From Isoperla grammatica (Eukaryota > Arthropoda > Insecta > Plecoptera > Perlodidae), in assembly GCA_945910005.1 (NCBI GenBank), contig OX246737.1:79240931-79304930 (forward strand): 64,000 nt of DNA, in the 5' to 3' direction. How positions within the stretch are numbered: the stretch's first letter is position 1; each line of letters opens with the position of its first letter. This document shows positions 24,552 through 38,000 of this stretch, one piece after another. Below the pieces are notes generated by a model, which was given only the letters and a program-made list of their open reading frames with translations, did not search any database and had not been told where the DNA came from. Made by a program: the position numbers and the translations under genes.

Positions 24552-27500
24552 GGCTCCAATAAGCACAATTTGTCCATTTCGTCACATTTCGATAACTACT
24601 TTAGAAGTTACACCAACCGTTGAAAAATAATAATGTTAGTGTGCATTCTGAAAGAGTATTATGAAAATGCATAAATTGAGTTTTTTGGTCGTTTTTGGTT
24701 AAAATATGCATAAAACATAGAAATTGGCTGATTTTAGTCTATCTACCACAAACTTCCAGTTTTAAGAGGAATCTTCCATACGGCCGTGATTCCTAAGGGT
24801 TTCCACCAAAGTTGACAAATCGTTGTTTTAGAGCGTTTCAGGCTCCAATAAGCACAATTTGTCCATTTCGTCACATTTCGATAACTTCTATAGAAGTTAC
24901 ACCCTCCGTTGAAAAATAAGAATTATAGGCTGCATTCTTCAAGAGTATAATGAAAATGCATAAATTGAGTTTTTTCGTCGTTTTTGGTTAAAATATGCAT
25001 AAAATATAGAAATTGGCTGATTTTAGTCTATCTACCACAAACTTCCAGTTTTAAGAGGAATCTTGCATACGGCTGGGATTCCTAAGTTTCAACCAAAGTT
25101 GACAAATCGTTGTTTTAGAGCGTTTCAGGCTCCAATAAGCACAATTTGTCCATTTCGTCACATTTCGATATTTTCTATAGAAGTTACACCCTCCGTCGAA
25201 AAATAAGAATTATAGGTTGCATTCTTTAAGAGTTTAATGAAAATGCATAAATTGAGTTTTTTTCGTCGTTTTTGGTTAAAATATGCATAAAAAATAGAAA
25301 TTGGCTGATTTCAGTCTATCTACCACAAACTTCCAGTTTTAAGAGGAATCTTGCATACGGCCGGGATTCCTAAGGGTTTCAACCAAAGTTGACAAATCGT
25401 TGTTTTAGAGCGTTTCAGGCTCCATTAAGCACAATTTGTCCATTTCGTCACATTTCGATAACTTCTATAGAAGTTACACCCTCCGTTGAAAAATAAGAAT
25501 TATAGGCTGCATTATTCAAGTGTATAATGAAAATGCATTAATTGAGTTTTTTTCGTCTTTTTTGGTTAAAATATGCATAAAATATAGAAATTGGCTGATT
25601 TTAGTCTATCTACCACAAACTTCCAGTTTTAAGAGGAATCTTGCATACGGCTGGGATTCCTAAGGGTTTCAACCAAATTGCACAAATCGTTGTTTTAGAG
25701 CGTTTCAGGCTCCAATAAGCACAATTTGTCCATTTCGTCTTATTTCGATAACTTCTATAGAAGTTACACCCCTCCGTTGAAAAATAAGAATTATAGGCTG
25801 CATTCTTCAAGAGTATAATGAAAATGCATAAATTGAGTTTTTTCGTCGTTTTTGGTTAAAATATGCATAAAATATAGAAATTGGCTGATTTCAGTTTATC
25901 TACCACAAACTTCCAGTTTTAAGAGGAATCTTGCGTACGGCTGTGATTCCTAAGGGTTTCAACCAAAGTTGACAAATCGTTGTTTTAGAGCGTTTCAGGC
26001 TCCAATAAGCACAATTTGTCCATTTCGTCACATTTCGATAACTACTTTAGAAGTTACACCAACCGTTGAAAAATAATAATGTTAGTGTGCATTCTGAAAG
26101 AGTATTATGAAAATGCATAAATTGAGTTTTTTGGTCGTTTTTGGTTAAAATATGCATAAAATATAGAAATTGGCTGATTTTAGTCTATCTACCACAAACT
26201 TCCAGTTTTAAGAGGAATCTTGCATACGGCCGGGATTCCTAAGGGTTTCAACTAAAGTTGACAAATCGTTGTTTTAGAGCGTTTCAGGCTCCAGTAAGCA
26301 CAATTTGTCCATTTCGTCACATTTCGATAACTACTTTAGAAGTTACACCAACCGTTGAAAAATAATAATGTTAGTGTGCATTCTGAAAGAGTATTATGAA
26401 AATGCATAAATTGAGTTTTTTGGTCGTTTTTGGTTAAAATATGCATAAAATATAGAAATTGGCTGATTTTAGTCTATCTACCACAAACTTCCAGTTTTAA
26501 GAGGAATCTTGCATACGGCCGGGATTCCTAAGGGTTTCAACTAAAGTTGACAAATCGTTGTTTTAGAGCGTTTCAGGCTCCAGTAAGCACAATTTGTCCA
26601 TTTCGTCACATTTCGATAACTACTTTAGAAGTTACACCAACCGTTGAAAAATAAGAAATGTTAGTGTGCATTCTGAAAGAGTATTATGAAAATGCATAAA
26701 TTGAGTTTTTTGGTCGTTTTTGGTTAAAATATGCATAAAATATAGAAATTGGCTGATTTTAGTCTATCTACCACAAACTTCCAGTTTTAAGAGGAATCTT
26801 GCATACTGCCGGGATTCCTAAGGGTTTCAACCAAAGTTGACAAATCGTTGTTTCAGAGCGTTTCAGGCTCCAATAAGCACAATTTGTCCATTTCGTCACA
26901 TTTCGATAACTTCTATAGAAGTTACACCCTCCGCCGAAAAATAAGAATTATAGGTTGCATTCTTCAAGAGTATAATGAAAATGCATTAATTGAGTTTTTT
27001 CGTCGTTTTTGGTTAAAATATGCATAAAAAATAGAAAATGGCTGATTTCAGTCTATCTACCACAAACTTCCAGTTTTAAGAGGAATCTTGCATACGGCCG
27101 GGATTCCTAAGGGTTTCAACCAAAGTTGACAAATCGTTGTTTTAGAGCGTTTCAGGCTCCAATAAGCACAATTTGTCCATTTCGTCACATTTCGATAACT
27201 TCTATAGAAGTTACACCCTCCGTCGAAAAATAAGAATTATAGGTTGCATTCTTCAAGAGTATAATGAAAATGAATAAATTGAGTTTTTTCGTCGTTTTTG
27301 GTTAAAATATGCATAAAAAATAGAAATTGGCTGATTTTAGTCTATCTACCACAAACTTCCAGTTTTAAGAGGAATCTTGCATACGGCCGGGATTCCTAAG
27401 GGTTTCAACCAAAGTTGACAAATCGTTGTTTTAGAGCGTTTTAGGCTCCAATAAGCACAATTTGTCCATTTCGTCACATTTCGATAACTTCTATAGAAGT

Positions 27501-29177
27501 TACACCCTCCGTTGAAAAATAAGAATTATAGGCTGCATTCTTCAAGAGTATAATGAAAATGCATAAATTGAGTTTTTTCGTCGTTTTTGGTTAAAATATG
27601 CATAAAATATAGAAATTGGCTGATTTTAGTCTATCTACCACAAACTTCCAGTTTTAAGAGGAATCTTGCATACGGCCGGGATTCCTAAGGGTTTCAACCA
27701 AAGTTGACAAATCGTTGTTTTAGAGCGTTTCAGGCTCCAATAAGCACAATTTGTCCATTTCGTCACATTTCGATAACTTCTATAGAAGTTACACCATCCG
27801 TTGAAAAATAAGAATTATAGGCTGCATTCTTCAAGAGTATAATGAAAATGCATAAATTGAGTTTTTTCGTCGTTTTTGGTTAAAATATGCATAAAATATA
27901 GAAATTGGCTGATTTTAGTCTATCTACCACAAACTTCCAGTTTTAAGAGGAATCTTGCATACGGCTGGGATTCCTAAGGGTTTCAACCAAATTGCACAAA
28001 TCGTTGTTTAAGAGCGTTTCAGGCTCCAATAAGCACAATTTGTCCATTTCGTCACATTTCGATAACTTCTATAGAAATTACACCCTCCGTCGAAAAATAA
28101 GAATTATAGGTTGCATTCTTCAAGAGTATAATGAAAATGCATAAATTGAGTTTTTTCGTCGTTTTTGGTTAAAATATGCATAAAATATAGAAATTGGCTG
28201 ATTTTAGTCTATCTACCACAAACTTCCAGTTTTAAGAGGAATCTTGCATACGGCTGGGATTCCTTAGGGTTTCAACCAAATTGCACAAATCGTTGTTTTA
28301 GAGCGTTTCAGGCTCCAATAAGCACAATTTGTCCATTTCGTCACATTTCGATAACTTCTATAGAAGTTACACCCTCCATCGAAAAATAAGAATTATAGGT
28401 TGCATTCTTCAAGAGTATAATGAAAATGCATAAATTGAGTTTTTTCGTCGTTTTTGGTTAAAATATGCATAAAAAATAGAAATTGGCTGATTTCAGTCTA
28501 TCTACCACAAACTTCCAGTTTTAAGAGGAATCTTGCATACGGCCGGGATTCCTAAGGGTTTCAACCAAAGATGACAAATCGTTGTTTTAGAGCGTTTCAG
28601 GCTCCAATAAGCACAAATTGTCCATTTCGTCACATTTCGATAACTTCTATAGAAGTTACACCCTCCGTCGAAAAATAAGAATTATAGGTTGCATTCTTCA
28701 AGAGTATAATGAAAATGCATAAATTGAGTTTTTTCGTCGTTTTTGGTTAAAATATGCTTAAAAAATAGAAATTGGCTGATTTCAGTCTATCTACCACAAA
28801 CTTCCAGTTTTAAGAGGAATCTTGCATACGGCCGGGATTCCTAAGGGTTTCAACCAAAGTTGACAAATCGTTGTTTTAGAGCGTTTCAGGCTCCAATAAG
28901 CACAATTTGTCCATTTCGTCACATTTCGATAACTACTTTAGAAGTTACACCATCCGTTGAAAAATAATAATGTTAGTGTGCATTCTGAAAGAGTATTATG
29001 AAAATGCATTTATTGAGTTTTTTGGTCGTTTTTGGTTAAAATATGCATAAAATATAGAAATTGGCTGATTTTAGTCTATCTACCCCAAACTTCCAGTTTT
29101 AAGAGGAATCTTGCATACGGCCGGGATTCCTAAGGGTTTCAACTAAAGTTGACAAATCGTTGTTTTAGAGCGTTTCG
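24552..29177. repeat. 16-monomer HOR block, copy 2 of the CGGGCTCC series
   Basis: The block repeats 21372-24551 at about 3180-3181 bp up to the GCGTACGGCTGTG unit (25933). Then one extra family-B monomer is present, because 26003-26291 and 26292-26580 are a near-identical pair, after which the offset is 3470. It then runs on through additional A units, including 28165-28389, that are absent from copy 1. These resemble units near 2737. Confidence 0.75.
26003..26580. repeat. Tandem duplication of a single family-B monomer
   Basis: The two adjacent units agree throughout by eye. The only difference seen is the second base of the phase mark: AATAAGCAC in the first, AGTAAGCAC in the second. Both have CAACTAAAGTTGAC and end in CTCCAGTAAGC. 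The corresponding place in the earlier copy (near 22822-23110) has only one such unit. This is a very recent one-monomer gain. Confidence 0.8.
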
Positions 29178-32100
29178 GGCTCCAATAAGCACAATTTGTC
29201 CATTTCGTCACATTTCGATAACTACTTTAGAAGTTACACCAACCGTTGAAAAATAATAATGTTAGTGTGCATTCTGAAAGAGTATTATGAAAATGCATAA
29301 ATTGAGTTTTTTGGTCGTTTTTGGTTAAAATATGCATAAAATATAGAAATTGGCTGATTTTAGTCTATCTACCACAAACTTCCAGTTTTAAGAGGAATCT
29401 TCCATACGGCCGGGATTCCTAAGGGTTTCAACCAAAGTTGACAAATCGTTGTTTTAGAGCGTTTCAGGCTCCAATAAGCACAATTTGTCCATTTCGTCAC
29501 ATTTCGATAACTTCTATAGAAGTTACACCCTCCGTTGAAAAATAAGAATTATAGGCTGCATTCTTCAAGAGTATAATGAAAATGCATAAATTGAGTTTTT
29601 TCGTCGTTTTTGGTTAAAATATGCATAAAATATAGAAATTGGCTGATTTTAGTCTATCTACCACAAACTTCCAGTTTTAAGAGGAATCTTGCATACGGCT
29701 GGGATTCCTAAGGGTTTCAACCAAAGTTGACAAATCGTTGTTTTAGAGCGTTTCAGGCTCCAAAAAGCACAATTTGTCCATTTCGTCACATTTCGATATT
29801 TTCTATAGAAGTTACACCCTCCGTCGAAAAATAAGAATTATAGGTTGCATTCTTTAAGAGTTTAATGAAAATGCATAAATTGAGTTTTTTCGTCGTTTTT
29901 GGTTAAAATATGCATAAAAAATAGAAATTGGCTGATTTCAGTCTATCTACCACAAACTTCCAGTTTTAAGAGGAATCTTGCATACGGCCGGGATTCCTAA
30001 GGGTTTCAACCAAAGTTGACAAATCGTTGTTTTAGAGCGTTTCAGGCTCCATTAAGCACAATTTGTCCATTTCGTCACATTTCGATAACTTCTATAGAAG
30101 TTACACCCTCCGTTGAAAAATAAGAATTATAGGCTGCATTATTCAAGTGTATAATGAAAATGCATAAATTGAGTTTTTTCGTCTTTTTTGGTAAAAATAT
30201 GCATAAAATATAGAAATTGGCTGATTTTAGTCTATCTACCACAAACTTCCAGTTTTAAGAGGAATCTTGCATACGGCTGGGATTCCTAAGGGTTTCAACC
30301 AAATTGCACAAATCGTTGTTTTAGAGCGTTTCAGGCTCCAATAAGCACAATTTGTCCATTTCGTCACATTTCGATAACTTCTATAGAAGTTACACCCTCC
30401 GTTGAAAAATAAGAATTATAGGCTGCATTCTTCAAGAGTATAATGAAAATGCATAAATTGAGTTTTTTCGTCGTTTTTGGTTAAAATATGCATAAAATAT
30501 AGAAATTGGCTGATTTCAGTTTATCTACCACAAACTTCCAGTTTTAAGAGGAATCTTGCGTACGGCTGTGATTCCTAAGGGTTTCAACTAAAGTTGACAA
30601 ATCGTTGTTTTAGAGCGTTTCAGGCTCCAGTAAGCACAATTTGTCCATTTCGTCACATTTCGATAACTACTTTAGAAGTTACACCAACCGTTGAAAAATA
30701 AGAAATGTTAGTGTGCATTCTGAAAGAGTATTATGAAAATGCATAAATTGAGTTTTTTGGTCGTTTTTGGTTAAAATATGCATAAAATATAGAAATTGGC
30801 TGATTTTAGTCTATCTACCACAAACTTCCAGTTTTAAGAGGAATCTTGCATACTGCCGGGATTCCTAAGGGTTTCAACCAAAGTTGACAAATCGTTGTTT
30901 CAGAGCGTTTCAGGCTCCAATAAGCACAATTTGTCCATTTCGTCACATTTCGATAACTTCTATAGAAGTAACACCCTCCGCCGAAAAATAAGAATTATAG
31001 GTTGCATTCTTCAAGAGTATAATGAAAATGCATAAATTGAGTTTTTTCGTCGTTTTTGGTTAAAATATGCATAAAAAATAGAAAAGTGCTGATTTCAGTC
31101 TATCTACCACAAACTTCCAGTTTTAAGAGGAATCTTGCATACGGCCGGGATTCCTAAGGGTTTCAACCAAAGTTGACAAATCGTTGTTTTAGAGCGTTTC
31201 AGGCTCCAATAAGCACAATTTGTCCATTTCGTCTCATTTCGATAACTTCTATAGAAGTTACACCCTCCGTCGAAAAATAAGAATTATAGGTTGCATTCTT
31301 CAAGAGTATAATGAAAATGAATAAATTGAGTTTTTTCGTCGTTTTTGGTTAAAATATGCTTAAAAAATAGAAATTGGCTGATTTTAGTCTATCTACCACA
31401 AACTTCCAGTTTTAAGAGGAATCTTGCATACGGCCGGGATTCCTAAGGGTTTCAACCAAAGTTGACAAATCGTTGTTTTAGAGCGTTTTAGGCTCCAATA
31501 AGCACAATTTGTCCATTTCGTAACATTTCGATAACTTCTATAGAAGTTACACCCTCCGTTGAAAAATAAGAATTATAGGCTGCATTCTTCAAGAGTATAA
31601 TGAAAATGCATAAATTGAGTTTTTTCGTCGTTTTTGGTTAAAATATGCATAAAATATAGAAATTGGCTGATTTTAGTCTATCTACCACAAACTTCCAGTT
31701 TTAAGAGGAATCTTGCATACGGCCGGGATTCCTAAGGGTTTCAACCAAAGTTGACAAATCGTTGTTTTAGAGCGTTTCAGGCTCCAATAAGCACAATTTG
31801 TCCATTTCGTCACATTTCGATAACTTCTATAGAAGTTACACCATCCGTTGAAAAATAAGAATTATAGGCTGCATTCTTCAAGAGTATAATGAAAATGCAT
31901 AAATTGAGTTTTTTCGTCGTTTTTGGTTAAAATATGCATAAAATATAGAAATTGGCTGATTTTAGTCTATCTACCACAAACTTCCAGTTTTAAGAGGAAT
32001 CTTGCATACGGCTGGGATTCCTAAGGGTTTCAACCAAATTGCACAAATCGTTGTTTAAGAGCGTTTCAGGCTCCAATAAGCACAATTTGTCCATTTCGTC

Positions 32101-33509
32101 ACATTTCGATAACTTCTATAGAAATTACACCCTCCGTCGAAAAATAAGAATTATAGGTTGCATTCTTCAAGAGTATAATGAAAATGCATAAATTGAGTTT
32201 TTTCGTCGTTTTTGGTTAAAATATGCATAAAATATAGAAATTGGCTGATTTTAGTCTATCTACCACAAACTTCCAGTTTTAAGAGGAATCTTGCATACGG
32301 CTGGGATTCCTTAGGGTTTCAACCAAATTGCACAAATCGTTGTTTTAGAGCGTTTCAGGCTCCAAAAAGCACAATTTGTCCATTTCGTCACATTTCGATA
32401 ACTTCTATAGAAGTTACACCCTCCGTTGAAAAATAAGAATTATAGGCTGCATTCTTCAAGAGTATTATGAAAATGCAATAATTGAGTTTTTTCGTCGTTT
32501 TTGGTTAAAATATGCATAAAATATAGAAATTGGCTGATTTTAGTCTATCTACCACAAACTTCGAGGTTTAAGAGGAATCTTGCATACAGCTGGGATTCCT
32601 AAGTGTTTCAACCAAAGTTGACAAATCGTTGTTTTAGAGCGTTTCAGGCTCCAATAAGCACAATTTGTCCATTTCGTCACATTTCGATATTTTCTATAGA
32701 AGTTACACCCTCCGTCGAAAAATAAGAATTATAGGTTGCATTCTTTAAGAGTTTAATGAAAATGCATAAATTGAGTTTTTTCGTCGTTTTTGGTTAAAAT
32801 ATGCATAAAAAATAGAAATTGGCTGATTTCAGTCAATCTACCACAAACTTCCAGTTTTAAGAGGAATCTTGCATACGGCCGGGATTCCTAAGGGTTTCAA
32901 CCAAAGATGACAAATCGTTGTTTTAGAGCGTTTCAGGCTCCAATAAGCACAAATTGTCCATTTCGTCACATTTCGATAACTTCTATAGAAGTTACACCCT
33001 CCGTCGAAAAATAAGAATTATAGGTTGCATTCTTCAAGAGTATAATGAAAATGCATAAATTGAGTTTTTTCGTCGTTTTTGGTTAAAATATGCTTAAAAA
33101 ATAGAAATTGGCTGATTTCAGTCTATCTACCACAAACTTCCAGTTTTAAGAGGAATCTTGCATACGGCCGGGATTCCTAAGGGTTTCAACCAAAATTGAC
33201 AAATCGTTGTTTTAGAGCGTGGCTCCAATAAGCACAATTTGTCCATTTCGTCACATTTCGATAACTACTTTAGAAGTTACACCATCCGTTGAAAAATAAT
33301 AATGTTAGTGTGCATTCTGAAAGAGTATTATGAAAATGCATTTATTGAGTTTTTTGGTCGTTTTTGGTTAAAATATGCATAAAATATAGAAATTGGCTGA
33401 TTTTAGTCTATCTACCCCAAACTTCCAGTTTTAAGAGGAATCTTGCATACGGCCGGGATTCCTAAGGGTTTCAACTAAAGTTGACAAATCGTTGTTTTAG
33501 AGCGTTTCG
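29178..33509. repeat. 15-monomer HOR block, copy 3 of the CGGGCTCC series
   Basis: The same marker series is present, but the unit with GCGTACGGCTGTG (30558) runs directly into CAACTAAAGTTGAC, CTCCAGTAAGC and AATAAGAAATG, so two monomers present in copy 2 are missing. Offsets to copy 2 accordingly change from about 4625 (16 units) to 4047 (14 units). Later markers include GATAACTTCTATAGAAATTAC and GATTCCTTAGGG (32309), which match copy 2 at 4047. Confidence 0.75.
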
Positions 33510-35130
33510 GGCTCCAATAAGCACAATTTGTCCATTTCGTCACATTTCGATAACTACTTTAGAAGTTACACCAACCGTTGAAAAATAATAATGTTAGTGT
33601 GCATTCTGAAAGAGTATTATGAAAATGCATAAATTGAGTTTTTTGGTCGTTTTTGGTTAAAATATGCATAAAATATAAAAATTGGCTGATTTTAGTCTAT
33701 CTACCACAAAAACTTCCAGTTTTAAGAGGAATCTTCCATACGGCCGGGATTCCTAAGGGTTTCAACCAAAGTTGACAAATCGTTGTTTTAGAGCGTTTCA
33801 GGCTCCAATAAGCACAATTTGTCCATTTCGTCACATTTCGATAACTTCTATGGAAGTTACACCCTCCGTTGAAAAATAAGAATTATAGGCTGCATTCTTC
33901 AAGAGTATAATGAAAATGCATAAATTGAGTTTTTTCGTCGTTTTTGGTTAAAATATGCATAAAATATAGAAATTGGCTGATTTTAGTCTATCTACCACAA
34001 ACTTCCAGTTTTAAGAGGAATCTTGCATACGGCTGGGATTCCTAAGGGTTTCAACCAAAGTTGACAAATCGTTGTTTTAGAGCGTTTCAGGCTCCAAAAA
34101 GCACAATTTGTCCATTTCGTCACATTTCGATATTTTCTATAGAAGTTACACCCTCCGTCGAAAAATAAGAATTATAGGTTGCATTCTTTAAGAGTTTAAT
34201 GAAAATGCATAAATTGAGTTTTTTCGTCGTTTTTGGTTAAAATATGCATAAAAAATAGAAATTGGCTGATTTCAGTCTATCTACCACAAACTTCCAGTTT
34301 TAAGAGGAATCTTGCATACGGCTGGGATTCCTAAGGGTTTCAACCAAATTGCACAAATCGTTGTTTTAGAGCGTTTCAGCCTCCAATAAGCACAATTTGT
34401 CCTTTTCATCACATTTCGATAACTTCTATAGAAGTTACACCCTCCGTTGAAAAATAAGAATTATAGGCTGCATTCTTCAAGAGTATAATGAAAATGCATA
34501 AATTGAGTTTTTTCGTCGTTTTTGGTTAAAATATGCATAAAATATAGAAATTGGCTGATTTTAGTCTATCTACTACAAACTTCCAGTTTTAAGAGGAATC
34601 TTGCATACGGCTGGGATTCCTAAGGGTTTCAACCAAATTGCACAAATCGTTGGTTTAGAGCGTTTCAGGCTCCAATAAGCAAAATTTGTCCATTTCGTCA
34701 CATTTCGATAACTTAACTTCTGTAGAAGTTACACCCTCCGTTGAAAAATAAGAATTATAGGCTGCATTCTTCAAGAGTATAATGATAATGCATAAATTGA
34801 GTTTTTTCGTCGTTTTTGGTTAAAATATGCATAAAATATAGAAATTGGCTGATTTTAGTCTTTCTACCACAAACTTCCAGTTTTAAGAGGAATCTTGCTT
34901 ACGGATGGGATTCCTAAGGGTTTCAACCAAAGTTGACAAATCGTTGTTTTAGAGCGTTTTAGGCTCCAATAAGCACAATTTGTCCATTTCATCACATTTC
35001 GATAACTTCTATAGAAGTAACACCCTCCGTCGAAAAATAAGAATTATAGGTTGCATTCTTCAAGAGTATAATGAAAATGCATAAATTGAGTTTTTTCGTC
35101 GTTTTTGGTTAAAATATGCATAAAAAATAG
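33510..35130. repeat. Satellite monomers, start of CGGGCTCC copy 4, then a new variant series
   Basis: The first units match 29178 onward with small private indels, such as CCACAAAAACTTCC near 33705. From about 34380 a different series begins. It includes a local duplication of AACTT (GATAACTTAACTTCTGTAG near 34707-34725), the linked variants AATGATAATGCAT and CTTGCTTACGG, and AGTCTTTCTACC. The latter set recurs near 37600, 42800 and 45110. Confidence 0.7.
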
Positions 35131-38000
35131 AAATTTGCTGATTTCAGTCTATCTACCACAAACTTCCAGTTTTAAGAGGAATCTTGCATACGGCTGGGAT
35201 TCCTAAGGGTTTCAACCAAATTGCACAAATCGTTGTTTTAGAGCGTTTCAGGCTCCAATAAGCACAATTTGTCCATTTCGTCACATTTCGATTACTTCTA
35301 TAGAAGTTACACCCTCCGTCGAAAAATAAGAATAGGTTGCATTCTTCAAGAGTATAATGAAAATGCATAAATTGAGTTTTTTCGTCGTTTTTGGTTAAAA
35401 TATGCATAAAATATAGAAATTGGCTGATTTCAGTCTATCTACCACAAACTTCCAGTTTTAAGAGGAATCTTGCATACGGCCGGGATTCCTAAGGGTTTAA
35501 ACCAAAGTTGACAAATCGTTGTTTTCGAGCGTTTCAGGCTCCAATAAGCACAATTTGTCCATTTCGTCACATTTCGATAACTTCTATAGAAGTTACACCC
35601 TCCGTTGAAAAATAAGAATTATAGGCTGCATTCTTCAAGAGTTTAATTAAAATGCATAAATTGAGTTTTTTCGTCGTTTTTGGTTAAAATATGCATAAAA
35701 AATAGAAATTGGCTGATTTCAGTCTATCTACCACAAACTTCCAGTTTTAAGAGGAATCTTGCATACGGCTGGGATTCCTAAGGGTTTCAACCAAATTGCA
35801 CAAATCGTTGTTTTAGAGCGTTTCAGGCTCCAATAAGCACAATTTGTCCATTTCGTCACATTTCGATTACTTCTATAGAAGTTACACCCTCCGTCGAAAA
35901 ATAAGAATAGGTTGCATTCTTCAAGAGTATAATGAAAATGCATAAATTGAGTTTTTTCGTCGTTTTTGGTTAAAATATGCATAAAAAATAGAAATTGGCT
36001 GTTTTCAGTCTATCTACCACAAACTTCCAGTTTTAAGAGGAATCTTGCATACGGCCGGGATTCCTAAGGGTTTCAACCAAAGTTGACAAATCGTTGTTTT
36101 AGAGCGTTTCAGGCTCCAATAAGCACAATTTGTCCATTTCGTCACATTTCGATAACTTCTATAGAAGTTACACCCTCCGTCGAAAAATAAGAATTATAGG
36201 TTGCATTCTTCAAGAGTATAATGAAAATGCATAAATTGAGTTTTTTCGTCGTTTTTGGTTAAAATATGCATAAAAAATAAAAATTGGCTGATTTCAGTCT
36301 ATCTACCACAAACTTCCAGTTTTAAGAGGAATCTTGCATACGGCCGGGATTCCTAAGGGTTTCAACCAAAGTTGACAAATCGTTGTTTAAGAGCGTTTCA
36401 GGCTCCAATAAGCACAATTTGTCCATTTCGTCACATTTCGATAACTTCTATAGAAGTTACACCCTCCGTTGAAAAATAAGAATTATAGGCTGCATTCTTC
36501 AAGAGTATAATGAAAATGCATAAATTGAGTTTTTTCGTCGTTTTTGGTTAAAATATGCATAAAATATAGAAATTGGCTGATTTCAGTCTATCTATCACAA
36601 ACTTTCAGTTTTAAGAGGAATCTTGCATACGGCTGGGATTCCGTAGGGTTTCAACCAAAGTTGACAAATCGTTGTTTTAGAGCGTTTCAGGCTCCAATAA
36701 GCACAATTTGTCCATTTCGTCACATTTCGATAGTTACTTTAGAAGTTACAATAACCGTTGAAAAATAATAATGTTAGTGTGCATTCTGAAAGAGTATTAT
36801 GAAAATGCATAAATTGAGTTTTTTCGTCGTTTTTGGTTAAAATATGCATAAAATATAGAAATTGGCTGATTTCAGTCTATCTACCACAAACTTCCAGTTT
36901 TAAGAGGAATCTTGCATACGGCCGGGATTCCTAAGGGTTTCAACTTAAGTTGACAAATCGTTGTTTTAGAGCGTTTCAGGCTCCAATAAGCACAATTTGT
37001 CCATTTCGTCACATTTCGATAACTTCTATAGAAGTTACACCCTCCGTCGAAAAATAAGAATTATAGGTTGCATTCTTCAAGAGTATAATGAAAATGCATA
37101 AATTGAGTTTTTTTGTCCTTTTTGGTTAAAATATGAATAAAAAATAGAAATTGGCTGATTTCAGTCTATCTACCACAAACTTCCAGTTTTAAGAGGAATC
37201 TTGCATACGGCCGGGATTCCTAAGGGTTTCAACCAAAGTTGACAAATCGTTGTTTTAGAGCGTTTCAGGCTCCAATAAGCACAATTTGTCCATTTCGTCA
37301 CATTTCGATAACTTCTATAGAAGTTACACCCTCCGTTGAAAAATAAGAATTATAGGCTGCATTCTTCAAGAGTATAATGCAAATGCATAAATTGAGTTTT
37401 TTCGTCGTTTTTGGTTAAAATATGCATAAAAAATGGAAATTGGCTGATTTCAGTCTATCTACCACAAACTTCCAGTTTTAAGAGGAATCTTGCATACGGC
37501 CGGGATTCCTAAGGGTTTCAACCAAAGTTGACAAATCGTTGTTTTAGAGCGTTTCAGGCTCCAATTAGCACAATTTGTCCATTTCGTCACATTTCGATAA
37601 CTTCTGTAGAAGTTACACCCTCCGTTGAAAAATAAGAATTATAGGCTGCATTCTTCAAGAGTATAATGATAATGCATAAATTGAGTTTTTTCGTCGTTTT
37701 TGGTTAAAATATGCATAAAATATAGAAATTGGCTGATTTTAGTCTTTCTACCACAAACTTCCAGTTTTAAGAGGAATCTTGCTTACGGATGGGATTCCTA
37801 AGGGTTTCAACCAAAGTTGACAAATCGTTGTTTTAGAGCGTTTTAGGCTCCAATAAGCACAATTTGTCCATTTCATCACATTTCGATAACTTCTATAGAA
37901 GTAACACCCTCCGTCGAAAAATAAGAATTATAGGTTGCATTCTTCAAGAGTATAATGAAAATGCATAAATTGAGTTTTTTCGTCGTTTTTGGTTAAAATA
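35131..38000. repeat. HOR series marked by a 3-bp loss (AATAAGAATAGGTTGC), first copies
   Basis: The usual AATAAGAATTATAGGTTGC is shortened by 3 bp to AATAAGAATAGGTTGC near 35330, 35905, 38214, 41390 and 43410. The first two are 575 bp apart (two units with the 3-bp losses); later intervals are 2309, 3176 and 2020 bp (8, 11 and 7 units, each 3 bp short). The marker is followed by GGCTGTTTTCAGTC, AAAAAATAAAAATTGG, CTATCTATCACAAAC and GATTCCGTAGGG in most copies. Confidence 0.75.

Noticed and set aside
35153..35407. Minus-strand frames of 65-84 codons in the array (186, 4520, 25610, 35153, 35728, 38037, 41213, 43233, 46697).
   Set aside because: They exist only where a monomer carries a particular indel (for example the 3-bp loss AATAAGAATAGG) that happens to keep the frame open. 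There is no coding signature and most monomers lack the frame.
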